A stretch of DNA of 64,000 nt, from positions 496,001-560,000 of the forward strand of contig NZ_JAMJPL010000002.1 of assembly GCF_023555055.1 (NCBI RefSeq). The letters are read 5' to 3'. The first letter of the stretch is position 1. Each line of letters opens with the position of its first letter. The position numbers and the translations under genes were made by a program. Below the pieces are notes generated by a model that had not been told where the DNA came from, made no database searches, and saw only the letters and a list, made by a program, of their open reading frames with translations. The stretch comes from Marinobacter sp. ATCH36. GTDB taxonomy: Bacteria; Pseudomonadota; Gammaproteobacteria; Pseudomonadales; Oleiphilaceae. Positions 1 to 9,296 of the stretch are shown in pieces.

Positions 1-444
1 CAACTGGCGAATCGCCGCAGGACGATAAACGTCTGCGCTCACCACCATCACGGACTTTTTGTGACGCTCTTTCAAAAATCGGGACAGTTTGGCAACAGTG
101 GTGGTTTTACCCGCGCCCTGCAAACCGGCCATCATGATCACAGCCGGTGGCGCCACTGCAAGGTTAAGGGACTCGTTGCCATCCCCCATCACGCGCTCCA
201 GCTCCTGCTGGACCACTTTTACAAACACCTGCCCCGGGCTAAGACTGCGCTGAACCTCCTGGCCAATGGCTCTCTGGCGTACGCCCTCTACAAATGCCTT
301 GACCACTGGCAGGGCAACGTCCGCCTCCAAAAGCGCCATGCGAACTTCACGCAGCGTTTCCTTTATATTGTCGTCGGTCAGCCGCGCCTGACCTGATATC
401 TTGCGCAGACTGCCGGAAAGTCGATCCTGGAGGTTTTCAAACAT
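1..444 (-). CDS. ffh: Signal recognition particle protein Ffh (N-terminal 148 residues; gene runs off the left edge)
   Basis: SRP54-type GTPase that binds 4.5S RNA and delivers ribosomes making membrane proteins to FtsY. The visible part covers the N helical bundle (residues 1-90) and the start of the G domain, with Walker A GLQGAGKTT at about residues 107-115 and DVYRPAA at 138-144. Both are diagnostic of Ffh/FtsY; the short N domain, with no acidic FtsY extension, makes it Ffh. The ATG at 442-444 has a weak upstream GGAAGAG. The M domain lies outside the window. It is divergent from the YpjD-like gene at 624, and the 179-bp gap between them should hold both promoters. Confidence 0.97.
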   Translation of the reverse strand, partial: MFENLQDRLSGSLRKISGQARLTDDNIKETLREVRMALLEADVALPVVKAFVEGVRQRAIGQEVQRSLSPGQVFVKVVQQELERVMGDGNESLNLAVAPPAVIMMAGLQGAGKTTTVAKLSRFLKERHKKSVMVVSADVYRPAAIRQL

Positions 445-623
445 GTTGCTCTTCCGTACCCGGATTAATTGAGTGCATGAAACACCGGAACCTGATCAGG
501 CTCCTTGATTCCTGTTGCATAATCGCGACATTATAACCAGACTATCGCCCTGAAACGACCAGCCCGGTCAAATCGGTGTGAAACCCCGCCGCCCCCCAGT
601 CAGAGAGTGGTTAAAAGGAAGTC

Positions 624-1430
624 ATGGGAACGCTGATCCTCGCGGTCACTTCATTATTACTGTACAGCATCGGTACTGCCCTGCAGGCGCTCAGCTTCCG
701 GGGCCGGGTGCACGCCAATATTGCAGTAACCACTCTCATCGGCATGCTGGCGCTGACCGCTCACGGCCTGTTGATCGCCCAGACGGTTCACCGGGAAGGC
801 GGATTCGATTTCGGCCTCTTCCAGAGCTCGGTGCTTATTTCCTGGCTGATTGTATTCCTGCTACTCGGGCTCAACCTTCGCAAGCCTGTCCAGAGCCTTT
901 TCCTTGGCGTCTACCCCATCGCGGCGCTGACCATCATCATGGCGCTGATCACCCATTCTTCATCCCGGCTGGTCCCGGAATACAGCTACGGTATGCTCTC
1001 CCACATCGCGCTGTCGATTACAGCGTACAGCCTGTTTACCCTGGCGGCTATACAGGCAGCTCTGCTGTACCTCCAGAACCGCCAGCTCAAGCACAATTAC
1101 AACAGCATACTGATCAGAAACCTTCCACCCCTGCAGACCATGGAGTCCCTGCTGTTTGAAATGGTCTGGGCAGGCGTGGTGATGCTGGTGCTGGCCATTG
1201 TTACCGGTGCACTGTTCATCGACGATATCTTTGCCCAGGACCTGGCTCACAAAACAGTATTTTCGCTTCTGTCCCTGACGGTCTTCCTGGCACTACTCAT
1301 CGGGCGCTATACCCGTGGATGGCGCGGTATAACCGCCAGCCGCTGGACGCTTGCGGGTTGTGCCCTGCTGATGCTCGCCTTCTACGGTAGCAAGTTTGTG
1401 CTCGAACTGGTCTTCCACCGGGGCGGCTGA
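624..1430 (+). CDS. CcsA/YpjD-type multi-pass inner-membrane protein (cytochrome c assembly family)
   Basis: A 268-residue, almost wholly hydrophobic protein with about eight membrane segments. The histidine-containing stretch LSHIALSITAYS (about residues 127-138) and the C-terminal SRWTLAGC region resemble the cytochrome c assembly (CcmC/CcsA) superfamily, in particular the YpjD branch that sits beside ffh in many gammaproteobacteria. Haem handling is the family function; a role for YpjD itself is not established. The ATG is preceded by AAGGA at a good distance. It lies divergent from ffh and 97 bp upstream of the CBS-domain transporter on the same strand. Confidence 0.85.
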   Translation: MGTLILAVTSLLLYSIGTALQALSFRGRVHANIAVTTLIGMLALTAHGLLIAQTVHREGGFDFGLFQSSVLISWLIVFLLLGLNLRKPVQSLFLGVYPIAALTIIMALITHSSSRLVPEYSYGMLSHIALSITAYSLFTLAAIQAALLYLQNRQLKHNYNSILIRNLPPLQTMESLLFEMVWAGVVMLVLAIVTGALFIDDIFAQDLAHKTVFSLLSLTVFLALLIGRYTRGWRGITASRWTLAGCALLMLAFYGSKFVLELVFHRGG

Positions 1431-1527
1431 TGGCGGTCACAACAGCCCCCGATCCGGTGCGAACTTGACACCGCGATCGCCAACCACCTACTTTCTTTTC
1501 TTGTCAGCAACATAAGGACATTCAGTC

Positions 1528-2805
1528 TTGAACGAAACATCGCTAACCGCGCTGTTCATCATCCTGGCAGGACTTATCCTACTGTCCGCCTTCTTCTCCA
1601 GCTCCGAAACCGGCATGATGTCGCTCAATCGTTACCGGTTGAAGCACATGGCCAAAACCGGCCACAGGGGCGCGAAACGTGCACAGTCATTACTGAATCG
1701 CACAGACCAGCTGATTGGCGTCATCCTGATCGGCAACAATTTCGTCAACATTTTTGCTTCAGCGATTGCGACAGTTATCGCTATTCGCATCTGGGGCGAT
1801 GCCGGCATAGCCATTGCCACCGTGCTGCTGACCATTGTCATTCTGATATTTGCAGAAGTAACACCAAAAACCCTTGCAGCCCTGTTTCCCGAGAAAATTG
1901 CTTTTCCCGCCAGCCACGTGCTGGGCCCACTACTGAAGATACTTTACCCGGTTGTCTGGGCGGTGAACCTGTTCACCGGCGCCATATTGAAAATCATCGG
2001 TGTGTCCGCCAATGACGCCGCAAACGAGCACCTCAGTCGTGAAGAACTCAGAACCCTCGTCAACGAAGCCGGTGCGCTGATCCCCGCGAAACACAAGGAC
2101 ATGCTGGTCAGCATTCTGGACCTGGAGAAAGTCACGGTTAATGACATCATGGTGCCCCGCAATGAAGTGGTCGGCATCGACCTGGATGACGATCTGGACA
2201 CTATTCTGCGCCAGCTTAGAAGCAGCCAGCATACCCGGCTGCCGGTATTCAAGGGCGACATCAACAACATACAGGGCGTGCTTCATCTCCGTAACGTTTC
2301 CAGACTGCTTCTGCAGGATGAAATCAACAAGGCAATGCTGATGCAGCTTTGCCGGGAGCCTTACTTTATTCCGGAAAGCACACCACTGAACACTCAGCTG
2401 ATTAACTTCCAGAAAGCAAAGCGGCGCTTCGGCATCGTGGTTGACGAGTACGGAGAAGTTCTTGGCCTGGCCACTCTCGAAGACATCCTGGAAGAAATCG
2501 TTGGCGAGTTCACGACTGATTACGCCGCCACCAGCCCGGACATCATCCCCCAGGAAGATGGCACCTTTATTATCGACGGCACCTCTGCTGTCAGAACCAT
2601 TAACAAGACTCTGGGCTGGAAGCTTCCCATTGATGGTCCCAAGACTCTCAACGGCCTGATCACCGAAGCCCTGGAAAACATTCCCGAAACGAACGTCTGC
2701 CTGAAAGTTGGTGGACACCGTGTTGAAGTACTGCAGATCAAGGATAACGTGGTCAAGGCTGCTATCGTTCACCCCCGGAAACGGAAAAAGCGTACAGCCA
2801 ATTAG
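1528..2805 (+). CDS. CNNM/HlyC-CorC family membrane protein with CBS pair
   Basis: 425 residues in the CorB/YfjD architecture. An N-terminal DUF21 membrane domain has three to four hydrophobic segments in residues 5-150, beginning with the SSSETGMMSLNRYRL signature. A CBS pair follows at about 200-330 (DIMVPRNEVVGID; FGIVVDEYGEVLGLATLEDILEEIVGE), then a CorC_HlyC domain to the end and a basic tail. Relatives take part in magnesium or cobalt transport and resistance. The start is TTG, with AAGGA about 10 nt upstream, and no better in-frame ATG precedes the conserved N-terminus. The ypjD-corB pair downstream of ffh is a familiar gammaproteobacterial arrangement. Confidence 0.9.
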   Translation: MNETSLTALFIILAGLILLSAFFSSSETGMMSLNRYRLKHMAKTGHRGAKRAQSLLNRTDQLIGVILIGNNFVNIFASAIATVIAIRIWGDAGIAIATVLLTIVILIFAEVTPKTLAALFPEKIAFPASHVLGPLLKILYPVVWAVNLFTGAILKIIGVSANDAANEHLSREELRTLVNEAGALIPAKHKDMLVSILDLEKVTVNDIMVPRNEVVGIDLDDDLDTILRQLRSSQHTRLPVFKGDINNIQGVLHLRNVSRLLLQDEINKAMLMQLCREPYFIPESTPLNTQLINFQKAKRRFGIVVDEYGEVLGLATLEDILEEIVGEFTTDYAATSPDIIPQEDGTFIIDGTSAVRTINKTLGWKLPIDGPKTLNGLITEALENIPETNVCLKVGGHRVEVLQIKDNVVKAAIVHPRKRKKRTAN

Positions 2806-2928
2806 ACCGTAAAGTTATAAAAAAAATTTCCTTAGAAACATCATAATTTAATCTTTCTCTTGACCGGACAGCCGTTCCCGCCAAGACTGAGGGCGTACAA
2901 CACAACAATAATGAACAGGAGTACGTCC

Positions 2929-3531
2929 ATGAGTTTAACCCATACTGTGGGTCTGCTTACCCATCCGGATCGTGAGTGGGAAGCCATTCGCAACGAACCT
3001 GAATCCATTGGTAAGCTTTATCTCGGCCACGTTTTATTGCTGGCACTGATCCCTGCCCTGGCGGGCTTCTACGGCAGCACCCAGGTTGGCTGGCAGATTG
3101 GTGACGGCCAGGTTATCAGGCTGACATCAACCAGTGCGCTACAGCTCTCCGTCCTCTTTTATGGAGCCATGCTGGCGGGCATTTATATCATCGGGCGTTT
3201 CATTGACTTTTTTGCCGCGACCTATGAAGTAAAAGACAGCACCCCCAGAGGTATTACGCTGGCAGCCTACACCGCAACACCGGTGTTTTTGTTGGGCATA
3301 ACTGCGGTATACCCTAATATCTGGGTGAATATGATAGTGGGTCTGATCGCCGTTACCTATGCGGTCTATCTGCTTTATGAGGGGCTGCCAATACTGATGA
3401 AAATACCGGAAGATCGCGGATTCATGTTCGCTTCTGCCGTGCTGACTGTTGGCCTGGTCATGTTTGTTGGCCTGCTTGCCATTACCGTAGTGATATGGAG
3501 TGTGGGTATTGGCCCGGTGTATGTAAGCTGA
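2929..3531 (+). CDS. Yip1-family membrane protein
   Basis: 200 residues with about five membrane segments and a soluble N-terminus, MSLTHTVGLLTHPDREWEAI. The 'hPxxxW' motif followed by a multi-span domain is typical of bacterial Yip1/DUF1282 proteins. Their function is unknown; the eukaryotic namesakes act in membrane trafficking, which should not be carried over. I start it at the ATG at 2929, 7 nt after AGGAG, rather than at the in-frame start 69 bp upstream, which lacks a ribosome site and would add a non-conserved tail. Its own terminator-like hairpin follows at 3558-3590, so it is probably monocistronic. Confidence 0.8.
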   Translation: MSLTHTVGLLTHPDREWEAIRNEPESIGKLYLGHVLLLALIPALAGFYGSTQVGWQIGDGQVIRLTSTSALQLSVLFYGAMLAGIYIIGRFIDFFAATYEVKDSTPRGITLAAYTATPVFLLGITAVYPNIWVNMIVGLIAVTYAVYLLYEGLPILMKIPEDRGFMFASAVLTVGLVMFVGLLAITVVIWSVGIGPVYVS

Positions 3532-3557
3532 CACCAGCCAACACGATTCTCTGAAAA

Positions 3558-3590
3558 CCGGGGTGCCTTGTGGCATCCCGGGATTTTTTA
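3558..3590 (+). terminator. Rho-independent terminator after the Yip1-like gene
   Basis: A 10-bp stem (CCGGGGTGCC with GGCATCCCGG, one G-T wobble) closes a TTGT loop and is followed by ATTTTTTATTT. It starts 27 bp after the Yip1 stop codon. Confidence 0.85.
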
Positions 3591-3717
3591 TTTATAGGCT
3601 CAGTTAGCATTTGGTCATGTTACCGAGTGTTAAAATGAGGTAGATTTAACGTATAAACAATAAACACAGTTGTAAGCTCGGTCATGTATCCGGTTGAGGC
3701 GTACACAGGAGTCGGCC

Positions 3718-5946
3718 ATGAATAAGCAGTCCGGCATACATTATCTCCGCGAGCACCGGGAGGCTGGGAGTTCAAATCCCGTACCTGCACAGGTGGTCCG
3801 CATCCGTGACACTGTCGTTGCCGGACTGGGAGATTTGTTGCAGGGTGCGTTTGACGCAGTTGATGACTCACTGTTCGAGCTGGCCAACAATGCCAGAAGC
3901 AACAATGAGCAGAACCGTTATTTCGAAGCCATGCGCGAAATCCGCATCAAGCGGAAGGGTGTGGAACGCCATTTTCAGAATGCGGTCGGTCAGCTGTTTG
4001 CAAATCCACCCCGAAGCGGCAGCGTAGCTGCGGATGAAAGCCTGGCCAGCCAGACCAACTCTGACAGCCTGTCGTTAGTGGGTGATGAAGACCTGGAAGA
4101 ACAGGTCGCCCTCAACGCCATGATCACCAAATCCAAGGTTCACTTTCAGGGCCCGCTGCTTCAGCTGCAAACCCGGTTCAGTGTTGTCTACCCGGGCGCC
4201 AGCGAAGAATCTCCCGTCAACCCCATGGCTCCCGAACACCTGTGCAGCGCCTTTGTGGAAGCCATCCAGGCGCTCGAAATCCAGATTCGCGAGCGCCTCA
4301 TCCTGCTCAAGCAATTTGATCGGTACGTGGTATCCAATCTGGGTATGTTGCTGGACGAGGCAAACCGGATACTGATCCAGGCCGGTGTCATCCCGAACTT
4401 CCGCTATCACGGCAAGGCCGGCAAGCAACAGGGTGGCACCTCGCCCCAGGGCGCCACTGCCGGCGAAACAACCGGAGAAGCCGGACCGGCCGCAAGCGAT
4501 CAGCAAGGGCATCACGAAGGCGCAATGTTCGAGCAGATCCGGCAGATGCTCGCCCATCAGCGAGCCAATGCCGGCATCCCGCCGCGGGCGTCTGACCCGA
4601 ACGTTCATGTTATCGGCGGCGCAGAGCTCGCCAGCCTGCTCGGATCGCTCCCACAGCAACCCCCGGGCGAGCAGGTCAGAGGCAACCTGAGTGCGGGCGA
4701 ACCAGTGATGGTCGATCTGTACCAGGTTGTTCAGCAGTTGCTCGCCCAGGCCGGGAACACCAGCGATGGCAAAAAGCCGGCACTGAACGAAATGGACGAG
4801 GATCTCATCAACCTGGTGTCCATGCTGTTCGAATTTATTCTGGACGATTACAACCTGTCGGCGCCAGTACAGGTTCTGATCAGCCGTCTGCAGATTCCGA
4901 TTCTCAAGGTGGTTATCAAGGACAAGACGTTCTTCAGCAAGGCCACCCATCCAGCCCGCCGCCTGCTAAACTCACTTGCACGGGCCGGCATTGGCTGGAG
5001 TGAGAGTGACGAAAAAGCGCGGGACAAACTGTATGAGCAGATTCATGCAGTAGTCGCCCGAATCCTCAATGAATTTGACGGCGATGTAACCCTGTTCGAA
5101 ACCCTGGGTGAAGAGTTTGAGCAGTTCCTGGCCCGGGAGAACCGCAAGTCCTCCCTGGTTGAGCAGCGCACCAGGGAATCCGAACGTGGTCGCATCAAAT
5201 CACAGAAAGCCCAGGAGACTGTAGATCAGCTGCTGCAAAAAAAGCTGGCGCGCTACAAACTCCAGGAACCGGTGCGCAACATTCTGCTGAATGGTTGGAG
5301 TCGGGTCATGTTTCTGGCTTATCTGCGGGATGACGTGGAACATCGCTGGCCGCAGACCGTGCGGGTTGTGGACGACCTGATATGGTGCCTGCATCCCCAT
5401 CAGGATGATGAAGAGCGGGACCAGTGGGTAAGAGTGGTGCCCGGGCTGCTGAAATCACTCAGAGCCGGCCTTGAGGAAGTCTCCTACAACTCATCCAAGC
5501 TGGATGAAATGATGTCGGACCTCAAGCATGAGTTAACCGAAGCCTTCCGTGCCAATGCACTGGCAGAAGCCATGGAAGACGCTCCAGCGCCGGAACCAGA
5601 GGATGAAGACTCTATTGGCCACCCAACTGCCATACAGCGGCAACAGGAGCTGGAAGACGCAGCAATCGCCGAATTTGTGGCACAGATCGACGCCATTGAA
5701 ATCGGCAACTGGGTAGAGTTCAATCTGGTTAACGGTGCCAGCTTCCGCTGCAAGCTGTCTGCGATTATCGAGGAAGCCGATAGTTTTGTCTTCGTTAACC
5801 GCATGGGACTCAAGGTTATTGAAAAATCCCGCACCGACCTTGCCCATGAGATGCGACGCGGACGCCTGACCGTTCTTGAACAGGGTGCGCTGATTGACCG
5901 GGCACTGGACGCCGTGGTGGGTAGCTTGCGGAGTAAGGCGGGGTAA
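3718..5946 (+). CDS. DUF1631 domain protein of unknown function
   Basis: A 742-residue soluble protein, rich in Gln, Glu and Leu. It has a helical N-terminal part, a low-complexity Gly/Ala/Gln linker at about residues 225-270, a long helical core, and a C-terminal module of about 80 residues (IEIGNWVEFNLVNGASFRCKL...) that looks PilZ-like. This layout matches the proteobacterial DUF1631 family, sometimes wrongly called thymidine phosphorylase in databases. The function is unknown; the C-terminus makes nucleotide-second-messenger binding conceivable, but I do not see a clear RxxxR motif. AGGAG lies 6 nt before the ATG at 3718; an in-frame TTG at 3694 is less likely. The tonB-like gene starts 10 bp after its stop. 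Confidence 0.8.
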   Translation: MNKQSGIHYLREHREAGSSNPVPAQVVRIRDTVVAGLGDLLQGAFDAVDDSLFELANNARSNNEQNRYFEAMREIRIKRKGVERHFQNAVGQLFANPPRSGSVAADESLASQTNSDSLSLVGDEDLEEQVALNAMITKSKVHFQGPLLQLQTRFSVVYPGASEESPVNPMAPEHLCSAFVEAIQALEIQIRERLILLKQFDRYVVSNLGMLLDEANRILIQAGVIPNFRYHGKAGKQQGGTSPQGATAGETTGEAGPAASDQQGHHEGAMFEQIRQMLAHQRANAGIPPRASDPNVHVIGGAELASLLGSLPQQPPGEQVRGNLSAGEPVMVDLYQVVQQLLAQAGNTSDGKKPALNEMDEDLINLVSMLFEFILDDYNLSAPVQVLISRLQIPILKVVIKDKTFFSKATHPARRLLNSLARAGIGWSESDEKARDKLYEQIHAVVARILNEFDGDVTLFETLGEEFEQFLARENRKSSLVEQRTRESERGRIKSQKAQETVDQLLQKKLARYKLQEPVRNILLNGWSRVMFLAYLRDDVEHRWPQTVRVVDDLIWCLHPHQDDEERDQWVRVVPGLLKSLRAGLEEVSYNSSKLDEMMSDLKHELTEAFRANALAEAMEDAPAPEPEDEDSIGHPTAIQRQQELEDAAIAEFVAQIDAIEIGNWVEFNLVNGASFRCKLSAIIEEADSFVFVNRMGLKVIEKSRTDLAHEMRRGRLTVLEQGALIDRALDAVVGSLRSKAG

Positions 5947-5956
5947 GCGGGAGTCA

Positions 5957-6640
5957 ATGCTGGAGTCTGGCAGTGTTACCGGCCTCCCGGGCAAGTACCG
6001 GATTACGCTCGCAATGTCGATTGCCTTCCTGCTCCACACACTGGTGATGTCAGTGCTGTCTTTCACGCCTCCCGAGACGGAGAACCATCGGCAAACCATG
6101 CGGGTGGAGCTGGTCAGCGCCGGTAGCGAACCTTCACCGAAAACCGTAACGAGTACAGCAACGCAAAACCAGGAAGAGTTTCCTCACTTGGCAGCCGCGG
6201 AAAGGACCGGCTCTCAGCCTAACGATCAACCTTCGGACCAATCCAGCCAGTCTCGCACATCCACTGCTTCAGTCGCTGGCAGCCCGGTGGCGACCGTCCA
6301 GACAGATCCGGAGCCGGTTACGCAGATCAGCCGATCACCACAGGATACTGACCCCTACCTGGCCAGTCTGGCAGCCCGGGTTGGCGATGAGCTGAACAAA
6401 CGTCCTGTCCCCTCCAGTCATCGCGTTGCGAAGCCAGTAAACATGGAACTGGAATTAAAGCTGATGGGCAGTGGCGCACTGACCAACGCAAAGGTAACTC
6501 GGTCAACAGGCTTTCAGGAGATCGACAAGGCTGTCTATCAGGCGGCACTGTTTGCCAGTCCCTACCCCGAACCGCCGGAGGAATACTCAGGAAGTGCGCG
6601 CTTCCGGGTTGAACTGATCTTCACCCCGGAGCGCCTTTAA
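5957..6640 (+). CDS. TonB-family energy transducer without ExbB/ExbD neighbours
   Basis: 227 residues. A short cytoplasmic N-terminus leads into one membrane anchor (about residues 16-36, containing a His in FLLHTLVMS as in TonB anchors), a Ser/Thr/Gln/Pro-rich periplasmic linker, then a TonB_C-like domain at about 135-227 (MELELKLMGSGALTNAKVTRSTG, FRVELIF). TonB proteins pass proton-motive energy from ExbBD to outer-membrane receptors. No receptor or exbBD genes are nearby, so the partner cannot be named. The start is not certain: GGGAG is only 4 nt before this ATG, and an ATG at 6014 would leave just the anchor. It lies 10 bp behind the DUF1631 gene and is probably co-transcribed. Confidence 0.8.
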   Translation: MLESGSVTGLPGKYRITLAMSIAFLLHTLVMSVLSFTPPETENHRQTMRVELVSAGSEPSPKTVTSTATQNQEEFPHLAAAERTGSQPNDQPSDQSSQSRTSTASVAGSPVATVQTDPEPVTQISRSPQDTDPYLASLAARVGDELNKRPVPSSHRVAKPVNMELELKLMGSGALTNAKVTRSTGFQEIDKAVYQAALFASPYPEPPEEYSGSARFRVELIFTPERL

Positions 6641-6651
6641 ACGCGGCTAGC

Positions 6652-6978
6652 TCAGGCTTCAGCCTGTTTCGCAGCGGCCTTTACCTGTTCGGTCAATTCA
6701 CCACTCTCGGACATTTCCAGAATGATATCGCAGCCACCAACAAGCTCACCGTTGATATATAGCTGCGGGTAGGTCGGCCAGCTTGAATAGACCTTCAGGC
6801 CTTCACGCAACTCCTGATTATCAAGAATGTTTACGAAAGCAAACCGCTCTCCACAGGCCATCAGGGCCTGAACGGTCTTGGCGGAGAAGCCACACTGTGG
6901 CGCCTGCGGGGTACCCTTCATGTAAAGGATAATGGGGTTTTCCTCAAGCTGGCTCTTGATGGTTTCGTTGATATCCAT
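6652..6978 (-). CDS. grxD: Monothiol glutaredoxin Grx4 family
   Basis: 108 residues. The CGFS active site lies at residues 29-32, with the glutathione-contacting Lys at about 21 and WPTYPQLYINGELVGG further on, all hallmarks of monothiol glutaredoxins that carry and deliver [2Fe-2S] clusters together with BolA-type proteins. Length equals that of E. coli GrxD. The ATG at 6976-6978 follows GAGAGGTAAG; an in-frame GTG two codons earlier is less likely. It is convergent with the tonB-like gene, with 11 bp between the stop codons. Confidence 0.95.
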   Translation of the reverse strand: MDINETIKSQLEENPIILYMKGTPQAPQCGFSAKTVQALMACGERFAFVNILDNQELREGLKVYSSWPTYPQLYINGELVGGCDIILEMSESGELTEQVKAAAKQAEA

Positions 6979-7306
6979 GGACACTTACCTCTCATTGAAA
7001 ACGGGATCGCCTTGCGGCCCTTTGACTACCTCCATTGTACACGTACCTGCATTGGCACCAAACATCGGCATTGACCCAGCGCAACCACCCGGTCGGTGGC
7101 GTTGTCTTAAGAACCCTGACGGGCTAGACTTAAGCTCTTGTATTTCTCAGGCAGTCAGGCAACCCCCGTCTTCGTATACCGCCAGTGCGGCTTTCGCCGC
7201 GAGCTGGCGTGTTGTCGTTTCAGGACGATGACCATTACCGGTCGGTTGCAACTACGAACACCCCGGATCTCACTGACAGGGTTATCGATTAACAAAGGGC
7301 CATAGC
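6979..7306. other. Intergenic region between divergent grxD and argF
   Basis: No convincing gene lies in these 328 bp; a 99-codon plus-strand reading frame here has no ribosome site and no recognisable product. The region should hold the grxD and argF promoters. I looked for an ArgR-type operator (TNTGAATWWWWATTCANW) and found none. A short CTTAAG inverted repeat flanks the argF promoter candidate at 7102-7130. Confidence 0.6.
7102..7130 (+). promoter_or_regulatory. Candidate sigma-70 promoter for argF
   Basis: TTGTCT (7102-7107), a 17-bp spacer, then TAGACT (7125-7130). Each hexamer matches four of six consensus positions. It would give a leader of about 170 nt before argF. Prediction by eye only. 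Confidence 0.3.
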
Positions 7307-8221
7307 ATGGCAGCAAGACATTTTCTCACGCTCAATGACCTGAGCTCCGACGAGCTCGAGCAACTGCTGGATCACGGCACCCTACTGCGCAACGAGTGGC
7401 ACCATGGAACTGTACGGGAAACCCTAAAGAACCGCGTTCTGGCCATGATCTTCGAGAAATCCTCGACCCGTACCCGGGTTTCCTTCGAAGCCGGCATGAC
7501 ACAACTCGGTGGCGCTGCCCTGTTCCTGTCTCCCCGCGACACCCAGCTTGGCCGGGGAGAGCCCATTGAAGATTCTGCCATTGTGATTTCCAGCATGGTG
7601 GACGCGGTGATGATCCGAACCTTTGCCCACAGCACTGTCGAGAAGTTTGCAGCAGCGTCAAGAGCTCCCGTCATCAACGCGCTTACGGACGACTTCCACC
7701 CCTGCCAGTTGCTGGCTGACATGCAGACTTACCGCGAACATCGCGGTAGCATCCGCGGAGGCACTGTGGCATGGATCGGTGATGGCAATAACATGTGCCA
7801 GTCCTATATCAATGCAGCCGCACAATTCGGGTTCACTCTTCGCGTGGCCTGTCCGGAAGGTTACGAGCCGGACAGCAGGCTGATTGAAGAGCAGAGGCAG
7901 CATGTCTCCATTGTTCGCGACCCGGCCGAAGCGGCCAGGGAGGCGGACCTTCTGGTTACTGACGTCTGGGCTTCAATGGGCCAGGAAAATGAGCAAAAGG
8001 CGCGGGAAAAAGCCTTCCGCAATTACCAAATTAATCCTGACCTGATGAGGCTGGCAGACAAGGATGCCCTGTTCATGCACTGCCTGCCAGCCCACCGAGG
8101 TGAGGAAATCTCTGCAGACATGATGGAGCATCCCCGCTCCGTGGTCTGGGACGAAGCCGAAAACCGCCTGCATGCGCAAAAAGCACTGCTCGAGTTCCTG
8201 ATTCTCAATAGACTGGACTGA
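7307..8221 (+). CDS. argF: Ornithine carbamoyltransferase, anabolic
   Basis: Makes citrulline from ornithine and carbamoyl phosphate in arginine biosynthesis. The 304 residues match the usual length of the monomer. The carbamoyl-phosphate loop SSTRTR is at about residues 52-57, the HPCQ motif occurs in [13 protein letters not shown], and the ornithine-site [12 protein letters not shown] lies near the C-terminus. No arcA or arcC genes accompany it, which favours the biosynthetic enzyme over the catabolic one. The next gene starts 5 bp after the stop, so the two are co-transcribed. Confidence 0.97.
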   Translation: MAARHFLTLNDLSSDELEQLLDHGTLLRNEWHHGTVRETLKNRVLAMIFEKSSTRTRVSFEAGMTQLGGAALFLSPRDTQLGRGEPIEDSAIVISSMVDAVMIRTFAHSTVEKFAAASRAPVINALTDDFHPCQLLADMQTYREHRGSIRGGTVAWIGDGNNMCQSYINAAAQFGFTLRVACPEGYEPDSRLIEEQRQHVSIVRDPAEAAREADLLVTDVWASMGQENEQKAREKAFRNYQINPDLMRLADKDALFMHCLPAHRGEEISADMMEHPRSVVWDEAENRLHAQKALLEFLILNRLD

Positions 8222-8225
8222 CTGG

Positions 8226-9296
8226 ATGACTGAAAGCCTGGCACAGCCCACCGAATGGCTGCTGGAAGTAAACAACCTGTCCTGCGGCTATGGCGACGGT
8301 TCCGTGGTGAAGGACGTCAGCTTTGCCCTCAGCCACGGCGACATCGGCTGTCTTCTGGGCCCCAGCGGTTGCGGCAAAAGCACCATTCTGCGGGCCCTGG
8401 CGGGGTTTCTGCCGATTAACACCGGAGAGATCCGCCTGCAGTCCAGTTCCATCAGCCTTCCCGGCCGAACGCTGGCCCCGGAAAAGCGCCGAATCGGTAT
8501 GGTATTTCAGGACTATGCACTTTTTCCGCACCTGACAATTGCCGAAAACGTCGGATTTGGTCTGCGCAACGAAGACCGCAACGAAAAGCACCAGAAGGTC
8601 CAGGAACTGCTGAAACTTGTTCATCTTCAGGATCTTGCCGGGAACTATCCCCATGAACTGTCCGGTGGCCAGCAGCAGCGTGTCGCGCTGGCTCGTGCGC
8701 TGGCACCAGAGCCTACTCTGATCCTTCTGGACGAGCCGTTCTCGAATCTGGACGCGGATCTTCGCAGACGACTCAGCCTGGACGTCCGCGAAATCCTGAA
8801 GACCCTCGGCATCAGTGCCATTCTGGTTACCCATGACCAGCAGGAAGCGTTTGCCATGTGCGATCAGGTAGCCGTTCTGAAGGATGGCGGCATCCAGCAG
8901 TGGGACGTGCCCTATAACCTCTACCATGAGCCGGCCAATCGCTTCGTGGCGAGCTTCGTTGGCCAGGGTGGATTCATCCCGGGCAAGACATTGGGGCCGG
9001 ATACTATCGAGTCCGAGCTGGGAGTTATCCATGGCAACCGGGCCTACAAGTGGAAGCCCGGCACACTGGTGGATGTACTGATTCGGCCGGATGACATCGT
9101 TTACGACGCGGATTCGGACCTGAAACCCCGGGTTGTGGAGAAGACGTTTGCTGGCACCTCAACCCTGTATCGTTTCCGGTGCTCGGAAGATACCGAGTTC
9201 GAGGCGCTGTTCCGAAGCCATCTGGACTTCTATCTGGGCGAACATGTGCCGGTACGGGTTGAAGCCGATCATCTGATCGCATTCGAGCGGGTCTGA
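8226..9296 (+). CDS. ABC transporter ATP-binding protein, FbpC/PotA type, without permease genes
   Basis: 356 residues. Walker A GPSGCGKST is at about 45-53, the Q-loop in VFQDYALFPHLTIAENV, signature LSGGQQQR at about 142-149, Walker B LILLDEPFSNLD and the H-loop in LVTHDQQEA. A C-terminal TOBE-like region follows, as in importers for ferric iron, polyamine, sulfate or sugars. It is closest in look to ferric-iron FbpC, but the substrate cannot be read from the ATPase. No permease or binding-protein gene is adjacent, so it must energise components encoded elsewhere. An orphan ATPase behind argF also occurs in Pseudomonas. Confidence 0.85.
   Translation: MTESLAQPTEWLLEVNNLSCGYGDGSVVKDVSFALSHGDIGCLLGPSGCGKSTILRALAGFLPINTGEIRLQSSSISLPGRTLAPEKRRIGMVFQDYALFPHLTIAENVGFGLRNEDRNEKHQKVQELLKLVHLQDLAGNYPHELSGGQQQRVALARALAPEPTLILLDEPFSNLDADLRRRLSLDVREILKTLGISAILVTHDQQEAFAMCDQVAVLKDGGIQQWDVPYNLYHEPANRFVASFVGQGGFIPGKTLGPDTIESELGVIHGNRAYKWKPGTLVDVLIRPDDIVYDADSDLKPRVVEKTFAGTSTLYRFRCSEDTEFEALFRSHLDFYLGEHVPVRVEADHLIAFERV

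Noticed and set aside
3763..3796. GGGAGTTCAAATCCC inside the DUF1631 gene looks like a tRNA T-arm
   Set aside because: The five-base-pair T-stem does not form when the loop is set at TTCAAAT, no acceptor, D or anticodon arms can be drawn, and the bases are in the coding frame.
6985..7306. An ArgR operator and a 99-codon frame before argF
   Set aside because: No 18-bp ArgR-like palindrome is visible, and the frame lacks a ribosome site and protein-like composition.
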